This document shows positions 47,054 through 55,295 of a stretch of DNA of 64,000 bases, piece by piece. Every line of letters begins with the position of its first letter. Position 1 is the stretch's first letter. The stretch lies in contig NZ_CP076128.1 in assembly GCF_018736065.1 (NCBI RefSeq), forward strand, positions 2,604,001 through 2,668,000. Direction: 5' to 3'. The notes beneath the pieces were generated by a model. The model did not search any database, was not told where the DNA came from, and was given only the letters and a program-made list of their open reading frames with translations. The stretch comes from Flammeovirga kamogawensis. GTDB lineage: Bacteria; Bacteroidota; Bacteroidia; Cytophagales; Flammeovirgaceae. Position numbers and translations under genes: made by a program.

Positions 47054-50000
47054 TTACATCTCACTAACTAGCTTGACAATACTTGCTTTATTACTCTTAG
47101 AGTTACGCTCTAATTTTAATACATGATCGTATATAGATGGATCATTCTCGTTAGGTGACCCAAAAATCAACCTAATATTTTTAGAATTTGTATAGTGAAT
47201 TAAATCACGTAAGTAACGATCTGACAATTTACCAACCTCGTCTATTACGCAATGAACAAAGTAATCGTGCTGATCTCTATAAGCATTTTCTTGGAACACT
47301 GTAAGAAGCGTAATATAAATCATAGATTTTACAAGAACATCCGTCCCCTCAGAACCAACATTAGATAACTTTTCTACCCACCCTGTATCATTATTATTCT
47401 CAATTACTCGAAAGCGCAACATAAAGGTGTCTTCCAGAGTAATTTGTTTCTGATTGTTGTCTTTAATTACTCTTCGTAAATCTTTTAATAGCTGTACAGA
47501 CTGTCGTGAATCCTTTGAACTCGCATTAATATTCACTTTAAAAATATCTCCTTGATCTGTAAAAGCTACATCTTGATTTAAACGATAAATCTTTTTTAGA
47601 GTAGTTAATAACGGTGTATTGTTCTCATTATACTCTAATTCAATAGACTTGACAACACCAACAAAGTTACTTCTTGCAAAACCATTATTAATATCTTTTA
47701 CAATCTTCTTAATTAAATCAGAAGTATCCGAAAGATCTTTTACCTGACGAGCTACTGAACTAATAATTTCTCTATGTTGCTTCTCTAGCTGGTCTTTCAT
47801 ATGTGCTAAGCGTTCTCCATCCAATAGACTTGGAAGAATATTTTTAGCCAAATAAATAAACTCTTGTAAAGAAGATTGTGCATATAAAGTAGGTATTTTT
47901 AAATGATTTTCTTTTCTGAAAACACCAGTAAATATTTGTCCTTTAGATTTAAAAGCACCTGATAACCTATTACGCTCTTTTAAAGATTTACGTAATTCAG
48001 TTAATAAAAATGACAAATCACCATCATTAATTTCAGCTTCATTTACATTACCTGCACCCTCGTCTAAATATTTTTGCAACTTAACATAAGCTTGTTCATC
48101 CTCTTCTTTAGCTGCTTTAAATTGCTTTAATAAGTGATTGCTATGATCTTTAGTTCGGCGATAAGTATCTCGTTTATCATCAAGGTAATTTAACTGTTCT
48201 TCGTATTCTTCTACAGCTTTATTATAATCTCCTTTAAGATTCTCTAATTCTTTTTCTTGATACTTCTTCTTATTTCGTGTTTCATCAGCAGCGTCTAGAT
48301 AATAAATTTTATCCTTTTCATAATCTCTCTTTATGATTTGTGCTTGTTCAACATCTTTTATTTTTGATAATAAAGCTTGAATCTCTATTTCTACTTCTTG
48401 TAACTTCTCTGTATCAATCCCTTTTTCTTCCAGAAGACCTTTTCGTTCTTCTTCCAACTCTTTGATACGTATAGCATGATCACCTTCATAAGCTGCCCAC
48501 TCCTGTTCTAACTTTGCAACTTTCGTCTCAATTTCAGAAGATGATACATTGAGCTTGTTTGTGTATAATTCAGATGTTTCATTCTCTTGTGACCAACGGT
48601 CATCTTTAAGATCAGATAACTTCCCTTCTACACTATCACAAGCCTCTTGAGCAAGGCGGAACTTCCTCCTTAACTCTACTAACGCAGCTTCTTTTAGGAC
48701 ATTAGCTTTTTCTATAATTGATGCTTCTTGCTCTCTTGCTTCTTTTAGAGCAGTTTCTAGATGAACTACCTTAGAAGTTAGATCCGATAGTTTTTGTTCC
48801 AACTGTCCTAACTTCTTACTGTAATTACCTATAAGTGCTTCAACTTTTTTATCAATTATAGTATCTAATTCAGATAAATTGATTTGAGCAGAAACCAAAG
48901 CAGCTTCTTTTTGCTCTAAAATAGTCGCAATATTATCTGTTGAAGTCACTTTTGATGTTAATGCTCCAACTTCTAAATTAATACCATAAAATGAATCTCC
49001 AGTTACTATAGAAGGATTTAAATCCTTACGAGATAATAACTCTTCATCACATACTTTACCAATTGACTCTGACCAATCTGATTTATTTTGATCTAAAAAC
49101 GATCTAAATGTACCTTCATAATCTTCTTGACGAAGTTTCCATTCATCTACTTCATCAGAAATCAACTTTAATTGCCTTTCTAATTCAGCTTGTTGATTTC
49201 TAGCTTCGTTTCGAATAATTTGTTCCTCTAAACGACGTCTTTCTTTGGTGTTTTTTATTGTGTTTTCGGTTTCTAAAATCGCTTGTTTATGCTCTTTTAT
49301 ATCCGTAGAAAGCTTAACCCTCATGGTATTGCTTTCTGATAGTAGACTTTTAGAAAAATCTTTTTCTTTTTCTATTTCTAAAGCTACTTCTGCACGTGTT
49401 TTTAATTCTTTTGCTTGATCTAGTTGTACTCTAAACTCTCCTTCTCTAGCAAAATACTTATTTCGTAATTCTTCTAACGCAGTTTGTTTCTCTCCGCTGA
49501 GTTTTTCTTTTTGGGAATGAAACTGTTCTCTTAAAAGTTGCTTACCCTCGTTAAATTCACTTTTTCTGGCTGTAAACTTTTGTTCTAAAGATTTCTTTTG
49601 ATCATCAATAAGACGTTCTACTTGAGCCGTTTGTGCCACAAGCATTTGCTTTACTTCTTGCTGATATATTAATTGATCTTTAATTCTAGGCTCTTCAGCA
49701 CATAATTCAATTAACTTTTCTATAGTAAACGACTTTCCTGAAATAGAGATTGATGCATATTCTTTTTCTCTACGTTCAATTTCTTTAAGAGTAGCCTTTA
49801 CTTCACCTAGTTCTTGATTAACAGCAGCAGTCTTTGTTTGGTAAACTTCTTCAGCAGACTCATATTTCTTTTTCATCTCATTTTCTTCCACCTGCATCTG
49901 AGCCAATAGTTTTTCACTATCTGCTAAATGTTTTTCAGCTAAGGCTACTCCTCCACCAATTTGTTTGGCAAGGCGTTGTTGATAAGAAAGTTGTTGTGTG

Positions 50001-50773
50001 ATTTCTGCTTCAAGTCCTACAATTTCTTCAGCATTTGATTTATTTTTTTCAAAATCTTCAAAATCTGTAAGTTGATCATCAAATTCATGTATAAAGTTCG
50101 CTATTGTTTCCAGAGAAATTGGTTGCATTTCATGGTCAGCAGAAGCTGCCTCTCCAATTGCTCTTTTAATATAATCTGACTTTAAACCAGAACTTCTAAA
50201 GATATTTGTAATTGCTTTAGGTATTCCATCAACCTGATGACTTTTAACTCCTAAAGATGGTTTTAATAGGCTATACTGTGTATTATTCTTGCTTACGCCA
50301 TAAATTACTTTTCTAAGATCAGCAAATCGACGAATTTCATCTGAAAAAGTAACTTCTCCTTTTGAAAGTAAATCAAGTACTTCTTCATGATTACAAGCTT
50401 TTCTGTCCTTTATAAAGAAGTTTTTATTGTAAGCTGCATCAATAAAACGAAACTTTAATCTTCCGCCAGATTTATATACTGTTAAACAATGCTTTCCTCT
50501 TGGTGTCTGAATTTCATAAATTAAACGAGCATTCAAATCTTGGAAATAATATTCCGAGAAAGACATTTGTTGTTCTTTTATACCCAATTCACGTTTTTCT
50601 GAAGTAGCATGATAAAAGAATAAAACTGCTCTAAGTACAGTTGTTTTTCCAAATCCGTTTGAGCCAACAAAGTGAACATTACCGCTTAAATCTACTTCAG
50701 CGTAATCAAATCCAGCACTCTTTATTAGAACAAGTTTATTTAAGAATCTCTTTGGAGTTTGTGGTACATTCAT
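47054..50773 (-). CDS. SMC-type ATPase, MukB/MksB-like
   Basis: The product has 1239 residues. An N-terminal ATPase half carries Walker A GSNGFGKTT (about 38-46). Long heptad-rich coiled coils (about 230-560 and 650-950) flank a globular hinge-like segment near 590-640. The C-terminal half carries KLSNVGSEGTDVLVKSMIY as the signature-like motif and Walker B HCVIDEVGKL. This order matches SMC-like proteins of the MukB/MksB/JetC superfamily, which entrap DNA as dimers. It is the last of three genes: its ATG overlaps the stop of the small accessory gene by 4 nt. I cannot tell MksB from JetC by sequence alone, so no symbol is given. Confidence 0.8.
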   Translation of the reverse strand: MNVPQTPKRFLNKLVLIKSAGFDYAEVDLSGNVHFVGSNGFGKTTVLRAVLFFYHATSEKRELGIKEQQMSFSEYYFQDLNARLIYEIQTPRGKHCLTVYKSGGRLKFRFIDAAYNKNFFIKDRKACNHEEVLDLLSKGEVTFSDEIRRFADLRKVIYGVSKNNTQYSLLKPSLGVKSHQVDGIPKAITNIFRSSGLKSDYIKRAIGEAASADHEMQPISLETIANFIHEFDDQLTDFEDFEKNKSNAEEIVGLEAEITQQLSYQQRLAKQIGGGVALAEKHLADSEKLLAQMQVEENEMKKKYESAEEVYQTKTAAVNQELGEVKATLKEIERREKEYASISISGKSFTIEKLIELCAEEPRIKDQLIYQQEVKQMLVAQTAQVERLIDDQKKSLEQKFTARKSEFNEGKQLLREQFHSQKEKLSGEKQTALEELRNKYFAREGEFRVQLDQAKELKTRAEVALEIEKEKDFSKSLLSESNTMRVKLSTDIKEHKQAILETENTIKNTKERRRLEEQIIRNEARNQQAELERQLKLISDEVDEWKLRQEDYEGTFRSFLDQNKSDWSESIGKVCDEELLSRKDLNPSIVTGDSFYGINLEVGALTSKVTSTDNIATILEQKEAALVSAQINLSELDTIIDKKVEALIGNYSKKLGQLEQKLSDLTSKVVHLETALKEAREQEASIIEKANVLKEAALVELRRKFRLAQEACDSVEGKLSDLKDDRWSQENETSELYTNKLNVSSSEIETKVAKLEQEWAAYEGDHAIRIKELEEERKGLLEEKGIDTEKLQEVEIEIQALLSKIKDVEQAQIIKRDYEKDKIYYLDAADETRNKKKYQEKELENLKGDYNKAVEEYEEQLNYLDDKRDTYRRTKDHSNHLLKQFKAAKEEDEQAYVKLQKYLDEGAGNVNEAEINDGDLSFLLTELRKSLKERNRLSGAFKSKGQIFTGVFRKENHLKIPTLYAQSSLQEFIYLAKNILPSLLDGERLAHMKDQLEKQHREIISSVARQVKDLSDTSDLIKKIVKDINNGFARSNFVGVVKSIELEYNENNTPLLTTLKKIYRLNQDVAFTDQGDIFKVNINASSKDSRQSVQLLKDLRRVIKDNNQKQITLEDTFMLRFRVIENNNDTGWVEKLSNVGSEGTDVLVKSMIYITLLTVFQENAYRDQHDYFVHCVIDEVGKLSDRYLRDLIHYTNSKNIRLIFGSPNENDPSIYDHVLKLERNSKSNKASIVKLVSEM

Positions 50774-51321
50774 TCGTTGTTCGGATCAATATCAATTAAA
50801 TCAACAATATCTTTTAAATAATTGTAAGACGATAAAACTATGAAACCTTCATTTTCTTCGTCTTCACAATCCATAAAACCATGACGTCTCATTTCGTCTA
50901 CTAAATCACGGACTTTATCGTGTGTAGAAATATTTTTATCTGATGCTAGTCTTGATAACTGCTCATTTAAATCTGTTTCTACATTACATTTATGTACAAT
51001 ATCTTTTATAAAGAAGCGCATCCCCTCTCCAAATCCCGGAGCAAATGTGGCAAAGAAAGCCAAGCGATCTATGTAACGGTAAAAACGTTCAATTTTTTCT
51101 TCAATTGTTTGTTTTCCGCCTTCTCTAGAAAAGTAATAATAGTTATTTCCTTTTTTTAAATGGAAGCCTAATGGTGCATACATACTTTCAAATCCAGTAA
51201 AGAATTCATCTACTTCATCATAGAGTTTTCTAATTTCTGGTTTGATAGCATTAGCACTTAAAAACTGTCCACGGCTAAGCAGTTCGAATACTCTTCTTGT
51301 ACTTGTATGGTCAATATTCAT
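50770..51321 (-). CDS. Small SMC accessory protein, MukE/MksE-like
   Basis: The product has 183 residues, acidic, with two likely winged-helix parts: RVFELLSRGQFLSANA at the start and KVRDLVDEMRRHGFM near residue 135. The middle segment YAPLGFHLKKGNNYYYFSRE resembles the MksE/DUF4194 pattern, where a wing turns into a strand pair. Such proteins bind the kleisin and the SMC head. It sits between the kleisin-like gene (8-nt gap) and the ATPase gene (4-nt overlap), the standard FEB order. Confidence 0.72.
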   Translation of the reverse strand: MNIDHTSTRRVFELLSRGQFLSANAIKPEIRKLYDEVDEFFTGFESMYAPLGFHLKKGNNYYYFSREGGKQTIEEKIERFYRYIDRLAFFATFAPGFGEGMRFFIKDIVHKCNVETDLNEQLSRLASDKNISTHDKVRDLVDEMRRHGFMDCEDEENEGFIVLSSYNYLKDIVDLIDIDPNNE

Positions 51322-51329
51322 GTTGAATG

Positions 51330-52550
51330 TTATTTCTTTTCTTTTCTTTTTGGTGTGATGTATGCAAGCTTTTTCCCTTTAAATTCAAGGTGTTTTGCTT
51401 CATCAAATGGATTTTTAGCTAAACCAAAATCCATCTCATCTTCAAAAATTAGTGCTACCTGACAGTACACTTTTATTAATTGTTCTTCACTCATCTCTTG
51501 TCCAAAATCATATGATTTCACAAAAGAAAAAAGATCGTTGGGTTGCAAGAAAAAGGCTCTTTTAAGCTTACTAAAGTCTATATGCAACATTGTTTGTTGC
51601 TGTGGATCTAATAATGCATCATCAATATCTAATTCAGCTTGTAATTGCATTCTCATCTTATGTTGACGACGAATAGCCACTCTTTCGATTATATCTAACC
51701 CTCCATCTCCTCTTAGATAATCTAGATCTAAGTGTGTTTGAAAACGAAGTTGGGTATCAAAGAATAAAGCATCCTCGTGAGTGAATACTTCTTCTACGTT
51801 GGTACGTATTTCTAATTCGTATAAATCACGGAATTTTTTAAGCTGAATTATTTTTTTATGCTGACGGTCTAGTTCAGCAATTTGATTGATAAAACGAACA
51901 ATTTCTTGTCGTAATGCAATTAAATTATGCCTTGCCATTGTTAAATGATTTGCTCGTAAATCATTTACAATTGCACGTAATCCTTCATCTTGAACTACTC
52001 TAAAAAATGGGTTATCTAGTAATTCTTCTGCATTCTGAATAAGCTCTAATAACTTTTCGGCTTGTTCATTATGGTCTTCTATCTTAATCCTCTTCAATTC
52101 AATAGAAGAAGCCGTTTTATATTCTTGTTTTACTAAAGCACTAAGAGTGGATGCATTTTTACGTATAACTCTACCAATACTATTTAAATAGCGTTTAACT
52201 CGATGTAAATAACGTTCTCTTTCTCTTGCATCTTCGTCTATTTCGTATAAATAAATCGTTTTTTTAAGAATACGAATGCTTTCATCTACCTCAAAATTTC
52301 TGATATCCTCATTAATTTCAAGAAAGTCTTCCACAAAATTTAGTAGTCTCTCGTCAAGTCTTGCAGGTTCTCCCTCTTGCACAGAAATAATTCCTCTAGC
52401 ATTAGCCTGAAGTATTTCTTTTTCTTTTCCATCAGAAACATCAATCAACTCATCAAAGGATGCACTCTTTCTCTTAAAGAGATGTTGAATCACTTTTCTG
52501 TGCCTATAAAGTTCCTTTATTAATTCTTCTGCTGTTTGTATATCTGCCAC
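51330..52550 (-). CDS. Kleisin-like subunit, MukF/MksF-like
   Basis: The product has 406 residues. An N-terminal helical/winged-helix part (ELYRHRKVIQHLFKRKSASFDELID) precedes a long helical middle section (about 90-260) rich in Glu, Arg and Leu. The C-terminal part (about 310-395) has a second winged-helix look (SEEQLIKVYCQVALIFED). It ends in a basic KGKKLAYITPKRKEKK. In MukF/MksF/JetA these parts bridge the two SMC heads. It is the first gene of the three-gene run. Assignment rests on position, length and fold pattern more than on diagnostic residues. Confidence 0.65.
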   Translation of the reverse strand: MADIQTAEELIKELYRHRKVIQHLFKRKSASFDELIDVSDGKEKEILQANARGIISVQEGEPARLDERLLNFVEDFLEINEDIRNFEVDESIRILKKTIYLYEIDEDARERERYLHRVKRYLNSIGRVIRKNASTLSALVKQEYKTASSIELKRIKIEDHNEQAEKLLELIQNAEELLDNPFFRVVQDEGLRAIVNDLRANHLTMARHNLIALRQEIVRFINQIAELDRQHKKIIQLKKFRDLYELEIRTNVEEVFTHEDALFFDTQLRFQTHLDLDYLRGDGGLDIIERVAIRRQHKMRMQLQAELDIDDALLDPQQQTMLHIDFSKLKRAFFLQPNDLFSFVKSYDFGQEMSEEQLIKVYCQVALIFEDEMDFGLAKNPFDEAKHLEFKGKKLAYITPKRKEKK

Positions 52551-52734
52551 TGGCTAATAAAATCTAGTCTTATTTAGATAAATTCATTGCAATTCTCAAT
52601 AAATAAAGATGAATCTACTATTGCAAGAAGGAAGGTAATTTTTATGCAGAGGTATCCAATATTTTATTGTTTTTCTTTTTAAATGAAAAAGTAAATCACT
52701 ATTAAACAATCAATTATTTTCACTTTTTAAAAAT

Positions 52735-52776
52735 GAATAAGTATTCACTGTTTAACACTAATAATGATAAGTATCA
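52735..52776. promoter_or_regulatory. Paired dyads with a shared core, 30 bp apart
   Basis: GAATA-AG-TATTC and TGATA-AG-TATCA share the core ATAAGTAT (52737-52744 and 52767-52774), placed exactly 30 bp apart, about three helical turns. This suggests a pair of operator half-sites for one regulator. A looser copy, AAGTAAATCAC, lies near 52689. Confidence 0.4.
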
Positions 52777-52864
52777 CCTTTCGGTAGAGATAAAAATCAA
52801 TTTCATTAGTGTATTATTTACGCATATTTGACATATATAAACAATCACCAATAAAAATGATGTC

Positions 52865-53017
52865 ATGAAATCTCACAAATTATATGCGTTTTTCGTGTTA
52901 CTAATTGTAATAACTCTATTAGGGTTATCTAATTTAACAAGTAACTCTACTACTACTGACCAGAAAGACAATACCGAAACGGTACAAAATAATATTGAAA
53001 GAAATGAAATGAATTGA
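52865..53017 (+). CDS. Small single-span membrane protein, 50 residues
   Basis: The ORF reads MKSHKLYAFFVLLIVITLLG, then LSNLTSNSTTTDQKDNTETV and a polar Asn/Glu-rich tail ending RNEMN. It has Lys and His before about 17 hydrophobic residues, so it is either a one-span membrane protein or an exported peptide; no lipobox is present. It is followed 33 nt later by the structured RNA candidate and terminator. I do not recognise it. Confidence 0.55.
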   Translation: MKSHKLYAFFVLLIVITLLGLSNLTSNSTTTDQKDNTETVQNNIERNEMN

Positions 53018-53043
53018 ATTGATTATATACGACTATATATTTT

Positions 53044-53160
53044 GAATGAGCTCAGGTAGATAATTCTAGGAATAATATGGAATTCTGTCATCAGCACTGC
53101 TAACAAACTCATACCTGAGCAGCAGGAAATGCCAAGAAAATCTTCTTGGCATTTTTTTGT
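53044..53160 (+). ncRNA. Candidate structured small RNA
   Basis: A perfect 9-bp closing stem pairs GCTCAGGTA (53050-53058) with TACCTGAGC (53112-53120). Inside it a second stem with a 2-nt bulge can form (AATTC with GAATT). A strong terminator follows (53128-53153). The shape fits a stand-alone small RNA or a 3' UTR element of the 50-residue ORF. It does not match SRP RNA, tmRNA or a riboswitch I know. Confidence 0.5.
53128..53159 (+). terminator. Rho-independent terminator
   Basis: AATGCCAAGAA-aatc-TTCTTGGCATT is a perfect 11-bp stem (53128-53138 / 53143-53153) with a T-run to 53158. Confidence 0.92.
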
Positions 53161-53439
53161 GATTAAAGCCAATCATCAAATACATCTTTGAAAGATTATC
53201 CTTAAATAAATGCTATTTGTATTATAACATTGGGTAAAAGAGTAAATTGAATGAGAAGGAAATCATTTCTTATGTTAGTAAACGTTAAAAATCGTTTAGC
53301 AATAAATGAATATCATCAATAATTATTTTCATCGTGTAAATTGCATATTAGAACATAGTTAATGCTAAAGTTTTTTAGGTGTATCTAACCTTTATTCTTT
53401 TTAGCTTTTACGTGGTAAATATTAAATTTTCGATTTTAC

Positions 53440-54420
53440 ATGGAAAATACAGGAGATCATAAAGAACTACATGATAAAATTCATGAGGTAATTTCAGAAG
53501 TAGGTAAGGTAGTCGTTGGACAAGACTACATGGTAAATAGATTATTAATTGGGCTTTTTACAAATGGTCACGTTCTTTTAGAAGGTGTTCCGGGTTTGGC
53601 AAAAACGCTAACAGTAAATACATTATCGAATGTGTTGGCTTTAGATTTCCAACGTATTCAATTTACTCCAGATTTACTTCCATCGGATTTAGTAGGTACA
53701 ATGATCTACAATCAGCGTGAAGGTAAATTTGAAGTTAAAAAAGGACCTGTTTTCTCTAACTTAGTGTTAGCAGATGAGGTAAACCGTTCTCCAGCAAAAG
53801 TACAAGCTGCTTTACTAGAGGCCATGCAAGAAAAACAAGTAACTATTGGCGAAACTACTTTTAAGTTAGATAGGCCATTCTTAGTACTTGCAACTCAAAA
53901 CCCAGTAGAACAAGAAGGTACTTACCCTCTACCTGAAGCACAGGTTGACCGTTTTATGTTAAAGGTTTACATTCAATATCCTAAAAAGGAAGACGAATTA
54001 GAAGTAATGCGTCGTATGTCCAATCAAGGGTTTGATGACAAGGTGCGTTCTATTCTTTCTAAAGAAGATATTTTTGCTATTCGCGATGCAATTGATGCAG
54101 TTAAAGTAAGTGACTCTTTAGAAAAATATATCATTGATTTAGTTTTTGCTACTCGTTTTCCTAAAGAATATGGTTTAGACGAAGAGGCTCAATATATACA
54201 ATTTGGTGTTTCTCCTCGTGCGAGTATCAATTTACATAGGGCGGCAAAAGCAATTGCATTCTTTGAAGGTAGAGATTATGTTCTTCCTGAAGATATCAAG
54301 GAAATTGCTTTCGATGTTTTAAATCACCGTATTATATTAAATTATGAAGCGGAAGCCGATGAAATTACTACTCGTGAAATTATTGAAGCAATATTGAATA
54401 AGGTGAAGATTAGTAAGTAA
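53440..54420 (+). CDS. MoxR-family AAA+ ATPase
   Basis: The product has 326 residues. Walker A is GVPGLAKT (about 46-53), Walker B LVLADEVNRSP, and sensor 1 LATQNPVEQEGTYPLPEAQ. MoxR proteins act as chaperones that often help VWA-domain partners; in Bacteroidota moxR usually leads a BatABCD-like set. Here no VWA gene follows, and a terminator closes the gene after 25 nt, so it is monocistronic. Confidence 0.95.
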   Translation: MENTGDHKELHDKIHEVISEVGKVVVGQDYMVNRLLIGLFTNGHVLLEGVPGLAKTLTVNTLSNVLALDFQRIQFTPDLLPSDLVGTMIYNQREGKFEVKKGPVFSNLVLADEVNRSPAKVQAALLEAMQEKQVTIGETTFKLDRPFLVLATQNPVEQEGTYPLPEAQVDRFMLKVYIQYPKKEDELEVMRRMSNQGFDDKVRSILSKEDIFAIRDAIDAVKVSDSLEKYIIDLVFATRFPKEYGLDEEAQYIQFGVSPRASINLHRAAKAIAFFEGRDYVLPEDIKEIAFDVLNHRIILNYEAEADEITTREIIEAILNKVKISK

Positions 54421-54444
54421 TCATCATACAAGAATTTATAAAGG

Positions 54445-54473
54445 AGAGCCATCAGAAATGATGGCTCTTTTGT
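54445..54473 (+). terminator. Terminator after moxR
   Basis: AGAGCCATCA-gaaa-TGATGGCTCT (54445-54468) is a 10-bp stem with a GAAA tetraloop followed by a T-rich tract. Confidence 0.92.
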
Positions 54474-54541
54474 TTTACTAATAGTTCTAATTTATTATTA
54501 AGTATTCAAAGCATTAACTACAAATCAATCAAACAGATGCT

Positions 54542-54549
54542 TATCTTTG
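54542..54549 (+). promoter_or_regulatory. Putative -7 element of the rsmI operon
   Basis: TATCTTTG fits TAnnTTTG and lies 17 nt before the rsmI ATG, giving a very short leader. The -33 element is weak. Confidence 0.45.
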
Positions 54550-54566
54550 TTATTAAGAAATAAATT

Positions 54567-55295
54567 ATGGAAGAGACATCATTATATATTGTACCAACTC
54601 CGATTGGTAACCTAGAAGATATTACAGCGCGCGCTTTAAGAGTACTTAATGAAGTAGACACTATTTTAGCTGAAGACACTCGTAATACTGGAAAATTATT
54701 AAAACATTTTGAGATTAAAAGTAACCTTCAAAGTCATCATGCATTTAATGAGCATAAAACGGTTGAAGGGTTATTAAATAGATTACAAAAAGGAGAAAAA
54801 ATTGCTTTAGTATCTGATGCAGGTACTCCTGTTATCTCTGATCCTGGATATATATTGGTTCGTGCCTGTGGAGAGGCCGGTATTAAAGTAGAAACTTTAC
54901 CTGGTGCTACAGCTTTTGTTCCTGCCTTAGTCAATTCTGGTTTACCTTCTGATCGGTTTATTTTCGAAGGTTTTCTTCCTCATAAAAAAGGAAGACAAAC
55001 AAAAATTCAAGAATTAGCAGAAGAGCAACGTACAATTGTCTTTTATGAATCTCCACACCGTTTAGTTAAATTTCTTGATCAACTAGCAGAAGCTTGGGAA
55101 AGTGACAGAAAGGCAAGTGTATCTAGAGAGATTTCTAAATTTCATGAAGAAACGCAGCGTGGTACCTTAGAAGAATTAGCCGCTTACTACACAGAACACC
55201 CTCCAAAAGGAGAAATTGTAGTAGTAGTAGAGGGTAAAAAAATAGAAAAAAAGCCTAAAGGCAACAAATATAAATACAAAGATCAGGATCAATAA
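54567..55295 (+). CDS. rsmI: 16S rRNA (cytidine-1402-2'-O)-methyltransferase
   Basis: The product has 242 residues. Tetrapyrrole-methylase fold with LYIVPTPIGNLEDITARA, LAEDTRNTGKLL, LVSDAGTPVISDPGY and PGATAFVPALVNSG, all typical of RsmI. It methylates C1402 of 16S rRNA in the P site. A basic tail (KKPKGNKYKYKDQDQ) ends the protein. Its stop overlaps the lnt start (TAATG). Confidence 0.97.
   Translation: MEETSLYIVPTPIGNLEDITARALRVLNEVDTILAEDTRNTGKLLKHFEIKSNLQSHHAFNEHKTVEGLLNRLQKGEKIALVSDAGTPVISDPGYILVRACGEAGIKVETLPGATAFVPALVNSGLPSDRFIFEGFLPHKKGRQTKIQELAEEQRTIVFYESPHRLVKFLDQLAEAWESDRKASVSREISKFHEETQRGTLEELAAYYTEHPPKGEIVVVVEGKKIEKKPKGNKYKYKDQDQ

Larger units (their letters stand above)
52551..53439. 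other. 889-nt gap between the SMC-type operon and moxR
   Basis: The gap holds two matching dyads (52735-52776), a 50-residue membrane-protein ORF (52865-53017), a structured RNA candidate (about 53044-53160) and the moxR leader. The parts outside these show nothing I can name. Confidence 0.6.

Noticed and set aside
51330-52550. Wadjet (JetABCD) plasmid-defence system
   Set aside because: Three of four parts fit, but no JetD nuclease gene is beside them; a MksBEF-like condensin fits better from sequence alone.
53044-53160. SRP RNA, tmRNA or known riboswitch as the identity of the structured RNA
   Set aside because: The conserved SRP tetraloop segment, tmRNA tag and known riboswitch cores are not seen.
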